From assembly GCF_002245895.1 (NCBI RefSeq), contig NZ_NPJZ01000002.1:496001-560000 (forward strand): a DNA stretch of 64,000 nucleotides, written 5' to 3'. Position 1 is the first letter of the stretch. The number at the start of each line of letters is the position of its first letter. Of this stretch, positions 34,552-43,265 are shown in pieces. Position numbers and translations under genes: made by a program. This DNA comes from Rhodococcus sp. OK302 (lineage in GTDB: Bacteria > Actinomycetota > Actinomycetes > Mycobacteriales > Mycobacteriaceae). The notes below the pieces were generated by a model that was not told where the DNA came from, made no database searches, and saw nothing but the letters and a program-made list of their open reading frames with translations.

Positions 34552-36138
34552 ATGGCCGTTTCTCAGAACACCTTCGCGCGGGCAACAGGTGCTGTCGCCG
34601 TGGCGACCGCAGCGAGTCGCGCGACCGGCTTCATCCGCACTCTCGCGTTGGCGGCGATACTGGGCGCAGCGGCGGTCGGCGACGCGTACAACGGCGCGAA
34701 CAGCATGCCGAACATGGTGTACGAACTGCTCCTCGGCGGGGTGATGAGCAGTGTCCTCATTCCTGTGCTGGCAAGGGCACGACTCCGCGGGCGAACCTAT
34801 TCGCGGATATTCACCCAACGCCTGCTGGTGGCGGCAGTTCTCGGTGCCGCGGTCGTCACCGCGATAGCGGTGGCGTGCGCCCCGTTGCTCGTCGCTGCGT
34901 TGGTCTCGGATGCGGAGCAGTCACAGTTGGCGACCGTGCTGGCGTACCTGCTGTTGCCGGAGATCTTCTTCTACGCGATCGCTGCGACCGTGACGGCCGT
35001 ACTGAACGTGCGTGAGAGCTATGCGCCGGCAGCATGGGCGTCGGTGGTCAACAACCTGATCGTGCTCACGACGGTCGGAGTTTTCGCGGCGATACCGGGT
35101 CCAGTGACGTTGCTGCCGTCGACGATGACCACCGCACAGGTGCTCGTCTTGGGTTTCGGGACAACGCTCGGGATCGTGGGGCAGGCCGTGTGGACGGTGG
35201 CAGCGTTGCGGCGTACCGGATTCCGGTGGAGTTGGCGGGTGCGACCGGTGCCGTACACGTGGCGACCAGTCCGCGTCGGTGCGAGGTTGCTCGGCTGGGT
35301 GCTGCTGTACGTCGCGATCAGCCAGGTAGGTGTCGCAGTCGTACTCAGAGTCGCATTCAGCTACGGCGGAGTCTCGACCTATACGTACGCCGACCTTCTG
35401 TTCCAGGTGCCGTACGGCATCCTCGGGGTGTCCTTGCTGACCGTGCTCATGCCGCGTATCTCCCGTGCTGTGGCGCTCGGGGACCGTGATGCTCTGGTCG
35501 CCGACATGGGCCGCGCCGCCCGGTACTCGGTGATCGCTCTGGTCCCTGCTGCTGTCGCGATGATTCTCCTCGGGCCGATGCTGACCGCGGTGATGTTCGT
35601 CGGGCGCGTCGATGTCGATGCCGCGCACCTCATCGGTCTCGCGCTGGCGCTTTCGGCGTTCGGGCTTCCCCCGTTCGCGCTGGTCATGCTGCAACTGCGT
35701 GTCTTCTACGCGGGTAACGACATGCGTACGCCGGCATTGATCAACGCCGGCATGGTGGCCACGAAGATCGCCGTTATTGCGCTTGGTGTCGCCTGTCTTC
35801 CAGATCGGGCGGTTGTGGTGATGTTGCCGGTCGCGAGTTCACTGTCCTACATCGTCGGCGCCGTCACCGGGCATCTGGTGTTGCGTCACCGCTACGGCCT
35901 ACTCGGCTTCCACGCTGTACTCGAGACGTTCTCGCGGGTGTTGTGGGCGTCGATAGCCGCCGGCGTGGTCTGTGTCGTCGCAGTCGGGGTTCTGCATCAG
36001 CTGATCAACAATCCTCGCGCGGCCGCGGCAGCAACACTGGCGGCGATGCTCGTTCTCGGAGCACCGACCTTCCTTGTAGCCGCCCAGAAGATCGGCATCC
36101 CTGAAGTCCGCAACGCCAAAGCCTTGCTCAATCGATAA
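34552..36138 (+). CDS. MurJ/MviN-type lipid II flippase-like membrane protein
   Basis: 528 residues from ATG 34552. About 14 membrane helices. MOP-superfamily features: TAASRATGFIRTLALAAILG, VGDAYNGANSMPNMVYELLL GG, SSVLIPVLARARLRG, and ADLLFQVPYGILGVSLLTVL MPRIS. Chromosomal MurJ of mycobacteria is much longer (fused pseudokinase); this is a compact paralogue of the type found beside polysaccharide or accessory clusters. Here it is alone. Translocation of lipid-linked envelope precursors is the family function; the substrate is unknown. Confidence 0.9.
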   Translation: MAVSQNTFARATGAVAVATAASRATGFIRTLALAAILGAAAVGDAYNGANSMPNMVYELLLGGVMSSVLIPVLARARLRGRTYSRIFTQRLLVAAVLGAAVVTAIAVACAPLLVAALVSDAEQSQLATVLAYLLLPEIFFYAIAATVTAVLNVRESYAPAAWASVVNNLIVLTTVGVFAAIPGPVTLLPSTMTTAQVLVLGFGTTLGIVGQAVWTVAALRRTGFRWSWRVRPVPYTWRPVRVGARLLGWVLLYVAISQVGVAVVLRVAFSYGGVSTYTYADLLFQVPYGILGVSLLTVLMPRISRAVALGDRDALVADMGRAARYSVIALVPAAVAMILLGPMLTAVMFVGRVDVDAAHLIGLALALSAFGLPPFALVMLQLRVFYAGNDMRTPALINAGMVATKIAVIALGVACLPDRAVVVMLPVASSLSYIVGAVTGHLVLRHRYGLLGFHAVLETFSRVLWASIAAGVVCVVAVGVLHQLINNPRAAAAATLAAMLVLGAPTFLVAAQKIGIPEVRNAKALLNR

Positions 36139-36669
36139 ACACGCAGCGGATAAAGGAAACGGTTCTTCCGTGAGAAAACGATGTCATGAACTCGTGCGAG
36201 TTCATGACATCGTCTGCCGCAGTTCGTACGTCACCCGGATGCGGTAGCTAGTTGCAACTGTGAGTAGTCGATCGGTGCGACGTCCGGCTACCGAAATCGC
36301 GGAGCAGGACGACTCCAACAAATGGACTGCAGTGGTTGACGTATCTGGGTCCTCCCCGGGGTTCGATCGAGTCCTACAGACCTGCGTAGCCTTCGGCTTC
36401 GGTCAAATCGGAACGGCCTGCGGCCGTGCTTGACAAATCCTATTGAGATTCCTTTCTGTCCTTCCGATCCTGATCGACGGCGGTCCCGGCGCAACCCCTG
36501 GCGGCTTCGCCGGCCTACGGCTCAGAAAACTTTTCAAAGACGCTTCGCTGAAAACTTTTCTGCCCAAGCATTGCGCCGAGCTCTCATACCGCCGATCCGG
36601 AGCTCCATGTCAGAACGGAAAAAAATGTCAGGGTCACCACGGGGGACCGGACGCGACGGAAAGGTCACC
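36139..36669. other. Non-coding region with strong hairpins
   Basis: Besides the palindrome at 36178 there are ATTTCCT-rich and GC hairpin segments at 36490-36560 (AGAAAACTTTTCA and TGAAAACTTTTCT, 12 bases apart). No gene. Could contain the leader of the following small genes or a small RNA. Confidence 0.4.
36178..36213. terminator. Perfect 17-base palindrome after murJ-like gene
   Basis: Arms 36178-36194 and 36197-36213 (ACGATGTCATGAACTCG and its complement) with a two-base loop. No T-run follows, but its place 40 bp after the stop suggests a transcription end or RNA-protecting hairpin. Confidence 0.6.
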
Positions 36670-36813
36670 ATGAGCACCAGCGCCGAATACACCGCAGCCG
36701 ATTACCGCGCAGACACGATTCGCTACGCAGGGCCGTTCTGCTCCTGCGGGGATTACTCCTGCCCTCGAATGGACGACAGTGCCGCGAAGAGCGTCAACCG
36801 AGACGATTACTGA
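36670..36813 (+). CDS. Small plasmid-type protein, 47 residues
   Basis: MSTSAEYTAADYRADTIRYA GPFCSCGDYSCPR. Two CxC/C pairs (FCSCGDYSC) suggest a metal site. The first of three small same-strand genes that look like accessory plasmid genes of Rhodococcus-type actinobacteria. Function unknown. Confidence 0.6.
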   Translation: MSTSAEYTAADYRADTIRYAGPFCSCGDYSCPRMDDSAAKSVNRDDY

Positions 36814-36859
36814 TCCGCGAAACGGCACACGAACTAAACCCCAACCCAACGGAGGAACC

Positions 36860-37174
36860 ATGAGCGGCACACAGGATTTCGTGATCGACGGAGTCATCAC
36901 CCGCAGCCCCGACGATGCCCGCGCACTGCTGGCACACGAAACCACAATCGAACGAAAGGGAACCCCAATGAACATCGCAATCATCAACCTCGAGGAAACC
37001 ACAACGCCCGTCCTTACCGAGCAGCAGCGCCGCGAACGCGCCCGGACTCTCGCCATCTGGGCAGCCGGTCAACTCGACAGGGCCAACGCACTCGCCCCCG
37101 GAGTGAACCACGACGGCCACCTCTATAACGCAGCTAAAGCACTCGAAGACGCGTCCGCGCTGCTCGCAGCATGA
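36860..37174 (+). CDS. Small protein with possible internal start
   Basis: 104 residues from ATG 36860 with GGAGGAACC upstream. MSGTQDFVIDGVITRSPDDA; the C-terminal half is helical (ARTLAIWAAGQLDRANALAP, AAKALEDASALLAA). A second ribosome site (AAAGGGAACCCCA) precedes an in-frame ATG at 36968 (MNIAIINLEETTTPVL), so two products or a fusion of two small genes are possible. No family recognised. Confidence 0.6.
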   Translation: MSGTQDFVIDGVITRSPDDARALLAHETTIERKGTPMNIAIINLEETTTPVLTEQQRRERARTLAIWAAGQLDRANALAPGVNHDGHLYNAAKALEDASALLAA

Positions 37175-37207
37175 GCAACAACACCGACCCTGCCGAAAGG
37201 AACGACC

Positions 37208-37456
37208 ATGTACGACCTACACCACATTTGTGAGAAAGCGGATGCATGGGCGAAGTTGTTCGAGACACCGGAATACACCGAAAGCGTTGCCACGCACAGC
37301 ACTTGCGGAGAAGTCGATCGAATCGTCGATCTGCTCATCGTACTCGACTACCACGGCCACGCAGCCGCGTTGATGGATCAGCACATCGTGGCCGATAGCT
37401 GCCGAGATCGTCACCCGAACGCCGACCAGGTGACCGGCGCACTAGCCACCCTCTGA
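37208..37456 (+). CDS. Small acidic protein
   Basis: 82 residues: MYDLHHICEKADAWAKLFET, EVDRIVDLLIVLDYHGHAAA. AAAGGAACGACC precedes the ATG. Followed by a terminator. Function unknown; third gene of the small cluster. Confidence 0.6.
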   Translation: MYDLHHICEKADAWAKLFETPEYTESVATHSTCGEVDRIVDLLIVLDYHGHAAALMDQHIVADSCRDRHPNADQVTGALATL

Positions 37457-37481
37457 CCGAAAACCGTACGGAAACAACACA

Positions 37482-37510
37482 ACACCGGGCAGCTGATATC
37501 TGCCCGGTGT
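37482..37510 (+). terminator. Terminator of the small-gene cluster
   Basis: Arms ACACCGGGCAG (37482-37492) and CTGCCCGGTGT (37500-37510), followed by CGTGTTCTG. Lies before the ParB-like gene. Confidence 0.7.
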
Positions 37511-37540
37511 CGTGTTCTGAAGTCTACGAGAGGTAACACG

Positions 37541-37783
37541 ATGACCGCAACACACACCCCCACGGCCGAGAACACCACCGCCGAAATCGAAGTCGCTCAA
37601 CTGCACCCCGACGCTCTCGAGATCGGCGAGAACGTCCGCGACACCGTCGATCTGTCGCAAACCCGCGACTTCGTCGAATCCATCCGCGAAAACGGAGCAC
37701 TGGAAGCGATCAGCGCCGTCCGGACCGCAGACGGAACGATCGTCGTCCGGGACGGGCAGCGCCGCACCTTCCCCAGAAAGTAG
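37541..37783 (+). pseudogene. ParB-like N-terminal domain, truncated
   Basis: MTATHTPTAENTTAEIEVAQ, HPDALEIGENVRDTVDLSQT, DFVESIRENGALEAISAVRT, and DGTIVVRDGQRRT are the N-terminal ParB/RepB CTPase-type domain. After QRRT the frame enters foreign DNA (FPRK) and stops. The DNA-binding and dimer domains are missing. The relic suggests a plasmid or ICE partition/transfer region was cut at 37775. Confidence 0.85.
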
Positions 37784-38614
37784 TGGTGTTGTGTCGGCGT
37801 GAGTTGGCGGACGAGTCGCAATTCCCCGGCCGCGACCAGCGGGCGTGCGAATCCCGGCCGGGCCGGTTTCAGCCCAGGTCGAGTTCGGATGCGGTGGCCA
37901 GGTATTCGATCTGCTCCAACGTCACCGGCACGGCGGAACCCCCGATGGGGGGTGCTGATGATGACCTGTTGGCTGGAGGGGAGGGTGATCGAGAAGTAGG
38001 CGCTGCCGTGAGCGGTGTAGGTCCCGCGGGTGACGGTGGACCCGTCTGCTGACACGGCCGTGATGCGGTTCGGGTCGATCTCGTTCAGGTACTCATCCTG
38101 CGGAAAGGGTGCGGATCGGCACTGACGACAGCGATGTCCAGGCGTCCTGCCCCGGCGGCCGATGCCACGGGGCTTTGGCCGGTGTCAGCTGTTGTGGGTG
38201 TTCGGCCAACCGTTGATGGCGTGCTTACTGCGAACGGTTGCGAGTGCATCCGGGGAAATTGACAATCGTCACCGGGCGGGCATGCGGGACCGATTCCGGT
38301 CACGAAGTTCCTGCCACGTCGTACTGGTGGTCACCCGTTTTGGGGGATGCGCCCGAAGCCGCGGATGCCGAGGCTGGAAGCCGGACAACAAATGTGAGAC
38401 GGCGGCGCCACCCGGCTCGTCGAATGTTCCTGCACATCGAGTTTCGACCTCACGGCTTCGGCTTCGGCATCGAAAGCGTTCCGGCGGTCGAGCTCCCGAG
38501 GGAGGCACCGTTCTCGCAGGTATTGCAGAGATCGGGCGTCGCCCTCCCGCTATACGGATAGCGCCTCGCCGGGGGGCAAACTCGTCCGCCATCCCGAACT
38601 CATTGGAGAAAACC
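37784..38614. other. Decayed region before DUF1269 gene
   Basis: Mostly gene remnants (see 37869-38150). The rest to 38610 has no supported gene. Confidence 0.4.
37869..38150 (-). pseudogene. Unknown gene relic with frameshifts
   Basis: Minus-strand trace: AGRLDIAVVSADPHPF, then DEYLNEIDPNRITAVSADGS, TVTRGTYTAHGSAYFSITLP, SSQQVIIST, then after a shift IGGSAVPVTLEQIEYLATAS ELDLG and TGA. At least two frame breaks. Protein-like throughout, but the family is not recognised. Confidence 0.5.
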
Positions 38615-39145
38615 ATGGCCCTCGATACATTCGCCCTGCTTGCGGCGACCTACGACTCGCAGGACGCCGCCATCGCCGACTACGACGCCGTGCACGACCT
38701 CTACGCCGCGAGAGACCTGATCGACACCTACGACGCGGCCGTCATCACCAGAACGGACAAGGGCAAGGTCAAGATCGTCAAGAAGCATGAGCAGCCGACC
38801 CGGCAGGGTGCCTGGGGTGGGCTCGGCATCGGCCTGGTCGGGGGCGCACTGGTTGCCCTGTTCCCGGCCGTCGGGATCGGGGCCGGACTGTTGTTGGGTG
38901 GTGCCGGCGGCGCCGGTCTCGGGGCCCTCGGCGGGCACGTCGCGGCCGGAATGAGCCGCTCCGACCTCAAGGAGGTCGGTGAGCTGCTCGACGAGGGCGA
39001 CAGCGGGCTGATCGTCGTCGCGGCGACGGACCTCGAGGCGCATGTCGAGAAGGCGCTCGAACGCGCCTCCAAGGTGACCAAGAAGCAGCTCGCGGCGGAC
39101 ACCGAGCAGGTCAGCAAGGAGATCGACGAGGCATCCAAGTCCTGA
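38615..39145 (+). CDS. DUF1269 membrane protein
   Basis: 176 residues from ATG 38615. DUF1269 layout: MALDTFALLAATYDSQDAAI, VKIVKKHEQPTRQGAWGGLG, a Gly-rich helical hairpin GIGLVGGALVALFPAVGIGA / GLLLGGAGGAGLGALGGHVA, then EVGELLDEGDSGLIVVAATD and a Lys/Glu-rich tail. Widespread in actinobacteria and often stress-linked; function unknown. Confidence 0.92.
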   Translation: MALDTFALLAATYDSQDAAIADYDAVHDLYAARDLIDTYDAAVITRTDKGKVKIVKKHEQPTRQGAWGGLGIGLVGGALVALFPAVGIGAGLLLGGAGGAGLGALGGHVAAGMSRSDLKEVGELLDEGDSGLIVVAATDLEAHVEKALERASKVTKKQLAADTEQVSKEIDEASKS

Positions 39146-39198
39146 GAAGTGCACCGACGTGCACGGTCCGGCGGTCGGTCCGTCCTCGTTGGGTGTGC

Positions 39199-39508
39199 TC
39201 ACCCGAAACGGGTGACAACCGGTGCGCTGCCCGGGTGTGAGACCGGACTCGTGTGTGACAACGCCAGATATGTGGCGGAGAGGATGAGGAACAGGCGATG
39301 ACCGGCCCCGAGGCCTTCGATCGCGCGCAGCTGGGGCCGTGGGGGGCGCAGGATCCGGCGGATCTGCCCACACCAGCACGGCGAGGAGGACACCGCCGGT
39401 CACCACCCGGATGGGGGTGTCTTTTTCGAGGTAGTTCCTGGCCGGCACCAGGTGGTAGATACCGCCGAGCAGCGTCCAGGTCGAGGCGACCGCCAGCGTG
39501 GCGCGCAC
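39199..39508 (-). pseudogene. Ion-channel-like membrane protein, frameshifted relic
   Basis: Starting at a GTG at 39508: MRATLAVASTWTLLGGIYHL VPARNYLEKDTPIRVVTGGV LLAVLVW, then a shift at about 39375 and QIRRILR, LRAIEGLGAGHRLFLILSAT YLALSHTSP. This resembles the first helices of two-TM potassium-channel-like actinobacterial proteins; the pore region is missing. Confidence 0.55.
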
Positions 39509-39559
39509 GGCCCGCCGTCGTCGGCGGTGATCGGGTTCGGCCAGACGTCACCACAGGTC

Positions 39560-40225
39560 TCAGCCCGGATTGGTTGGTTGCCGGTGATCGGTGGCGAGGA
39601 TGTACACGCTGACCGCGATCACCCACGCCGGGAAGACCAGCACAGCCCAGATACTGAAGCTGACAACCAGCAACAGGCTCAGTGCGAGCAGGTACGTGAT
39701 GATCACCAACCATCGCGGCATCAGCCCGGTGCGCAGCCACATCGTGGCCAGCGAGATCATGAACACCGCGGCCATCCGTATCGCGTAGACGTTGTTGATG
39801 TGCAGCGTCACCTCCCGCCCGAAGTAGACGATGTCGTCCTGGGGAACGTTCGCGTTCCGGGAGACGGCCAGGAGCCCGCCCGCGATGGCCATCGACACGA
39901 ACGTCATGGCGAGAAACAGCAGCCCGCTGCCCAGGAAGACGGTCGAGAAGAAGCGGTCCTCGAGGTCGCCGAACCGGTCGCGGAGGACCCCGATGAACCA
40001 CAGGAACGCGATGCCCGCGATGGGGGCGAGGAACAGGGCGGTGGTGATCTTCGAGCCGCCGCGTACCCAGGGCGCCGCGGTGGTGGCGGGGACCGCCGTG
40101 GCCAGCAGGATGATGCTGGTGGCGAAGAGCACCCCGAAGATGATGCCCGCGATCGCCGCGGACCGCGGCGTCCGCAGCGGCTGGAACTGGACCCTGCTGC
40201 GCGGATCGGCCATGGGTTCAATCAT
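39560..40225 (-). CDS. Integral membrane protein, six helices
   Basis: 221 residues from ATG 40225 (ATG 40213 also possible). Helices include AIAGIIFGVLFATSIILLAT, ITTALFLAPIAGIAFLWFIG, TVFLGSGLLFLAMTFVSMAI and WLVIITYLLALSLLLVVSFS. Reads MIEPMADPRSRVQFQPLRTP. A Corynebacteriales-type conserved membrane protein; role unknown. Confidence 0.8.
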   Translation of the reverse strand: MIEPMADPRSRVQFQPLRTPRSAAIAGIIFGVLFATSIILLATAVPATTAAPWVRGGSKITTALFLAPIAGIAFLWFIGVLRDRFGDLEDRFFSTVFLGSGLLFLAMTFVSMAIAGGLLAVSRNANVPQDDIVYFGREVTLHINNVYAIRMAAVFMISLATMWLRTGLMPRWLVIITYLLALSLLLVVSFSIWAVLVFPAWVIAVSVYILATDHRQPTNPG

Positions 40226-40580
40226 GACCGAATGAGGGTGCGGGAACCAGCAGGCAGTTCCCCTGCCGTGCACCGCGATGCAGCGGCAACCGGCGCACGG
40301 CCGATGCCCGGTAGCCCCCGGCGCCGCCGCGTGTTGGCGCTCTGTCGCCGTAATCGGCCGTCGTCAAGGGCGATGAACCATATGTTCCCGGACGGTGATT
40401 CGCTGTTGCCGACGAAGCTATCTGGTAGCCGGGCGACGGCGGAAGTGTCGGCGAATGGTCGCACCGACAACCGCTTCCCGGCGGTCGCGGGCACCTCCGC
40501 GACCTACCGACGCGAGCACCCCGACCCCGGCAACAACACCCGGTTACCCCGTGGCAGCCGGTTGCCTGGTGGAACAGCGG

Positions 40581-41066
40581 TCAGAAGACGACGGTGACGA
40601 GCGTCCTGATAATCACCAGGACGGCAAAGATGGCGAACACACCGATACCGGCGATCCAGGCTCGGAAAACGTGTTTCAGCGGGAGTTTGCCGACCAAACC
40701 GGCGTCCAGGTCCGGGATGGCCGGCTGCGCCCTCGAGAACGCTGCACCGTGCGCGACCCACTCGCCGGCGCCCAGTTCCTGCTGCTCGAAGCGCTCCAAC
40801 CACTGCGTATCCATGAGCAGGGCGCGGCAGTGACTCACCATGAGCCCGTGCGAGAGCAGCGACAAGGTCAGCGCGAGTGACGCGGCGGCGATCCGGCCAG
40901 CAGGGGTGTTGTTCTGGTTCAGCGCGATATTGAACAGGAACGCTTGCGCGGTCAGGCTGAGCGCCGGCGCCTGCCAGAGCAGCCTCTCGTAGTGCATCCG
41001 CCGGTTCGCCACGGCTCGGTACAACTCCTCGAAATGAGGTCGAAACTGCGGAGGAGGATCGGTCAC
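40581..41066 (-). CDS. Membrane protein of unknown function
   Basis: 161 residues from a GTG at 41066. MTDPPPQFRPHFEELYRAVA, YERLLWQAPALSLTAQAFLF, RIAAASLALTLSLLSHGLMV and a C-terminal helix AWIAGIGVFAIFAVLVIIRT. It has the look of four-helix RipA/DUF-type membrane proteins; family not certain. The upstream part is joined to an arylsulfatase relic, so the promoter is uncertain. Confidence 0.75.
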   Translation of the reverse strand: MTDPPPQFRPHFEELYRAVANRRMHYERLLWQAPALSLTAQAFLFNIALNQNNTPAGRIAAASLALTLSLLSHGLMVSHCRALLMDTQWLERFEQQELGAGEWVAHGAAFSRAQPAIPDLDAGLVGKLPLKHVFRAWIAGIGVFAIFAVLVIIRTLVTVVF

Positions 41067-41132
41067 AATGCCACCCCCGTCACACGGTCTCGTCGCCACC
41101 ACCCACACCGGGAACACCAGAGCCACCCGCGG

Positions 41133-41339
41133 TCAGGTGTATTCGACGCGCATGGTGTCGATCTGGCCGGTGAACGGGAACGGGGCCCGGTCGGCGTAGT
41201 CGAGGGACACCGGGGAGCCGAGGCAGCTGCCGATGTCGAGGCATTCGTTGGCGGTGAAGATCAGCGGCACGCTGATCGGGACGACACCGTCGGCGACCTG
41301 TTCGCCGTCGACGCAGACGGTGACGTGCAGCGTGTCGCG
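41133..41339 (-). pseudogene. Arylsulfatase, C-terminal fragment
   Basis: DTLHVTVCVDGEQVADGVVP, SVPLIFTANECLDIGSCLGS, PVSLDYADRAPFPFTGQIDT and MRVEYT before TGA are the C-terminal domain of large AtsA-type arylsulfatases. The catalytic domain is gone, cut at the IS5 relic at 41340. Confidence 0.8.
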
Positions 41340-41425
41340 TTTTCAGTTGCTCTCGGACGCCCAGTGGTCGTTGATCGAGGGGATGCTCCCGAAACCGACG
41401 GGACGCCCGGGCCGGAAGGGAGTGG
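41340..41425 (+). pseudogene. IS5-family transposase, N-terminal fragment
   Basis: FQLLSDAQWSLIEGMLPKPT GRPGRK is the standard opening of IS5-type (IS427-like) transposases. Followed by foreign sequence. Confidence 0.8.
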
Positions 41426-41498
41426 CCGCGACTTACAATCGCGGTGAGGGCGAAGCGCCAGGCCGAGATTCCGGCACCGGGGTGAGGGAGGGGTCAGG

Positions 41499-41948
41499 AT
41501 GTTCGGCAGGATGTTCGGTTCGGAGAAGAAGCTCGACGATCTGATGGCGCAGCTCAGGCCCGACCTGAGTCGGGAATCGCTCGGCGTCGGGCCCGACTTC
41601 CCGGGCGTCGCCCCGAACCCGTTCATGAGCAGTAGTGCATTGAAGCGCATTGCGGAACTGCGTACGGGGGCGCTTGCGCTCGGCGTTCTCGTCGACTGGC
41701 GGGAGGTCAACGGCAATCCACGCGTGGTCCTGATGTTCGACGTGGAGACCGCCGACGGCATCTCGTTCCGCGGTATCGCAGACGAAAGCCTCACGATCAC
41801 CGAGCTCACCCGGCTCGCCCCAGGACAGACGTTGCCCGTGCGCTACCGGCCGGCCGTCATGGACCACTACGTCGCGCTTGCCCGGGACGTGGACCCCGCC
41901 GATGTGCAGCAGCTCTCTGACGAGATCGCGAGCCGCAAGCGGACCTGA
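41499..41948 (+). CDS. Conserved hypothetical protein inside IS5 relic
   Basis: 149 residues: MFGRMFGSEKKLDDLMAQLR, SSALKRIAELRTGALALGVL, NPRVVLMFDVETADGISFRG, LPVRYRPAVMDHYVALARDV. GGGAGGGGTCAGG precedes the ATG. A beta-rich middle resembles SHOCT/DUF-type stress or polyketide-neighbour proteins, but no family is certain. It sits exactly between the two halves of an IS5 transposase with only 3 bp to the right half. Confidence 0.75.
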   Translation: MFGRMFGSEKKLDDLMAQLRPDLSRESLGVGPDFPGVAPNPFMSSSALKRIAELRTGALALGVLVDWREVNGNPRVVLMFDVETADGISFRGIADESLTITELTRLAPGQTLPVRYRPAVMDHYVALARDVDPADVQQLSDEIASRKRT

Positions 41949-41951
41949 CCC

Positions 41952-42125
41952 GAGGCTCGACGCCGCCGATTACAAGAGCCGCAACGTGATCGAGCACCGG
42001 TTCTGCCACACCAAGCAATGGCGAGGCCTCGACACCCGCTACGACAAACACGCGATCGTCTACCGCGCTGCCGTTCTCATCCACGCCGAAATCGCATGGA
42101 TCCACGCTTTGTCAGATACGCCCTA
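41952..42125 (+). pseudogene. IS5-family transposase, C-terminal fragment
   Basis: RLDAADYKSRNVIEHRFCHT KQWRGLDTRYDKHAIVYRAA VLIHAEIAW. Contains the K..NV(I/V)E...KQWRG block with the third catalytic Glu of IS5 transposases. Same orientation as the N-terminal piece at 41340. Confidence 0.85.
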
Positions 42126-42151
42126 GGCCAGGCAACTACCGAACGTACAAA

Positions 42152-42181
42152 AGGGCCGGTAAGCAATGCGCTCACCGGCCC
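42152..42181 (-). terminator. Terminator of secreted-protein gene
   Basis: Arms AGGGCCGGT (42152-42160) and ACCGGCCCT (42173-42181); on the minus strand the stem is followed by TTTTG. Confidence 0.8.
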
Positions 42182-42204
42182 TACGAGTGCAAGATCGACC
42201 TATA

Positions 42205-42579
42205 TCACCAGCTCTGGACGATATCGATAGTGCTGTCCCAGATCGCGGGGTTGTTGACCGTGAAGGCGACCTCGCCGCGATGGCCCGCGGACTCGTCCAC
42301 CAGTTGACCGATGGTGGCGTGGACGACGTTGTCGGGAGTGTTGTAGATCGACCCCTTGCCGAGGTACACACCCCAGTATTCGTGGGGGATGCCCTCGAGG
42401 AAATCGGCGGTGTTGGTGTCGGCGAGGAAGCGCGTTTCGTTCTGATCGAACGTGACGCCGACGAAGCCGTCGCCGTTATACGGAGTGGCAGCAGATGCCG
42501 CACCGGCCCCGAAAACTGCGACAGCACCGGCGGCAATCGGAATCATCAACGCGGCTACGGCCATACGTGAACGGGACAT
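42205..42579 (-). CDS. Small secreted protein
   Basis: 124 residues, AGGAGG before the ATG at 42579. Signal peptide MSRSRMAVAALMIPIAAGAV, ending FGAGAASA. The mature part starts ATPYNGDGFVGVTFDQNETR and has EYWGVYLGKGSIYNTPDN and an acidic, beta-rich remainder. No Cys. Unknown family of exported actinobacterial proteins. Part of its signal peptide has been copied to 33950. Confidence 0.85.
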   Translation of the reverse strand: MSRSRMAVAALMIPIAAGAVAVFGAGAASAATPYNGDGFVGVTFDQNETRFLADTNTADFLEGIPHEYWGVYLGKGSIYNTPDNVVHATIGQLVDESAGHRGEVAFTVNNPAIWDSTIDIVQSW

Positions 42580-43265
42580 GGAGACCTCCTGTGACGAGAA
42601 GGCTGCGCCACCGCAGCCTCACTTGGATGTGATTGACGGTATCGCATATCTCGATAACCGAACATTTGCGACAAGGTGACCCCAGTCACGTTCGCTGCGC
42701 AGAAGGTTGCAGAATTGGCGGCGCTAGCACTGTGTGACTAGGCATGCGGTGGAGCCGGAGCGAAGTTTCCCCTATCGGCGCCTTGTGTTGTCTCGATGTG
42801 GCACCCATTCAGTGAATGCCGGGCATTCAACCCGGCCGGTCGGATCATCTTCGCAGGTGCCGGTCCTTGTCGGTGAATTGCCGCCGACTCTTGGAATTTT
42901 GGCAGGTTTTTCACCGAACTATTCGGCACGGAGTGCTCGACAAATTCGGTCGGCCGTGGACGTGACGGCTCGATCGACGGGGCGAGTGTCAGTTTTAGAA
43001 GACGACTGCACTTTTCAGAAGACGACTGCACGCTCAGTGGAAGCTCAAGCACTTCGAACTCTTCGGCCTGCTGAACTCATCGAGTCCGGGGGATTGATTG
43101 GGTTCTTGTTTATGGCAGCTTGAGTCGAGACCACCGTTAGAACTTGCCCCACCCTGCCGGACCTGAATGAGATCGAAATATTCAGTGCTCCTATCGAAGT
43201 CGCCATGGGAATTCGAGCAGTGGCATTCGGACTCATGGTCCGTCCTGCTGTCCGAGTAGCAGACG
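42580..43265. other. Region with mobile-module repeats
   Basis: 42886-42972 is repeat S and 42987 onward is the Tn402-like end T4, adjacent as if a resolvase gene between them was deleted. No supported gene. Confidence 0.5.
42987..43110 (+). repeat. Tn402/integron-IR-like repeat, copy T4
   Basis: TGTCAGTTTTAGAAGACGAC followed by CTTTTCAGAAGACGACTGCA, then GCTCAGTGGAAGCTCAAGCA and the ATCGAGTCCGGGGGATTGAT tail. The two direct repeats are the best preserved of the family. Confidence 0.7.

Noticed and set aside
36490..36560. Possible attC or integron structure
   Set aside because: Hairpins are present but no GTTRRRY core or integrase gene; integron-like ends elsewhere are transposon-end motifs only.
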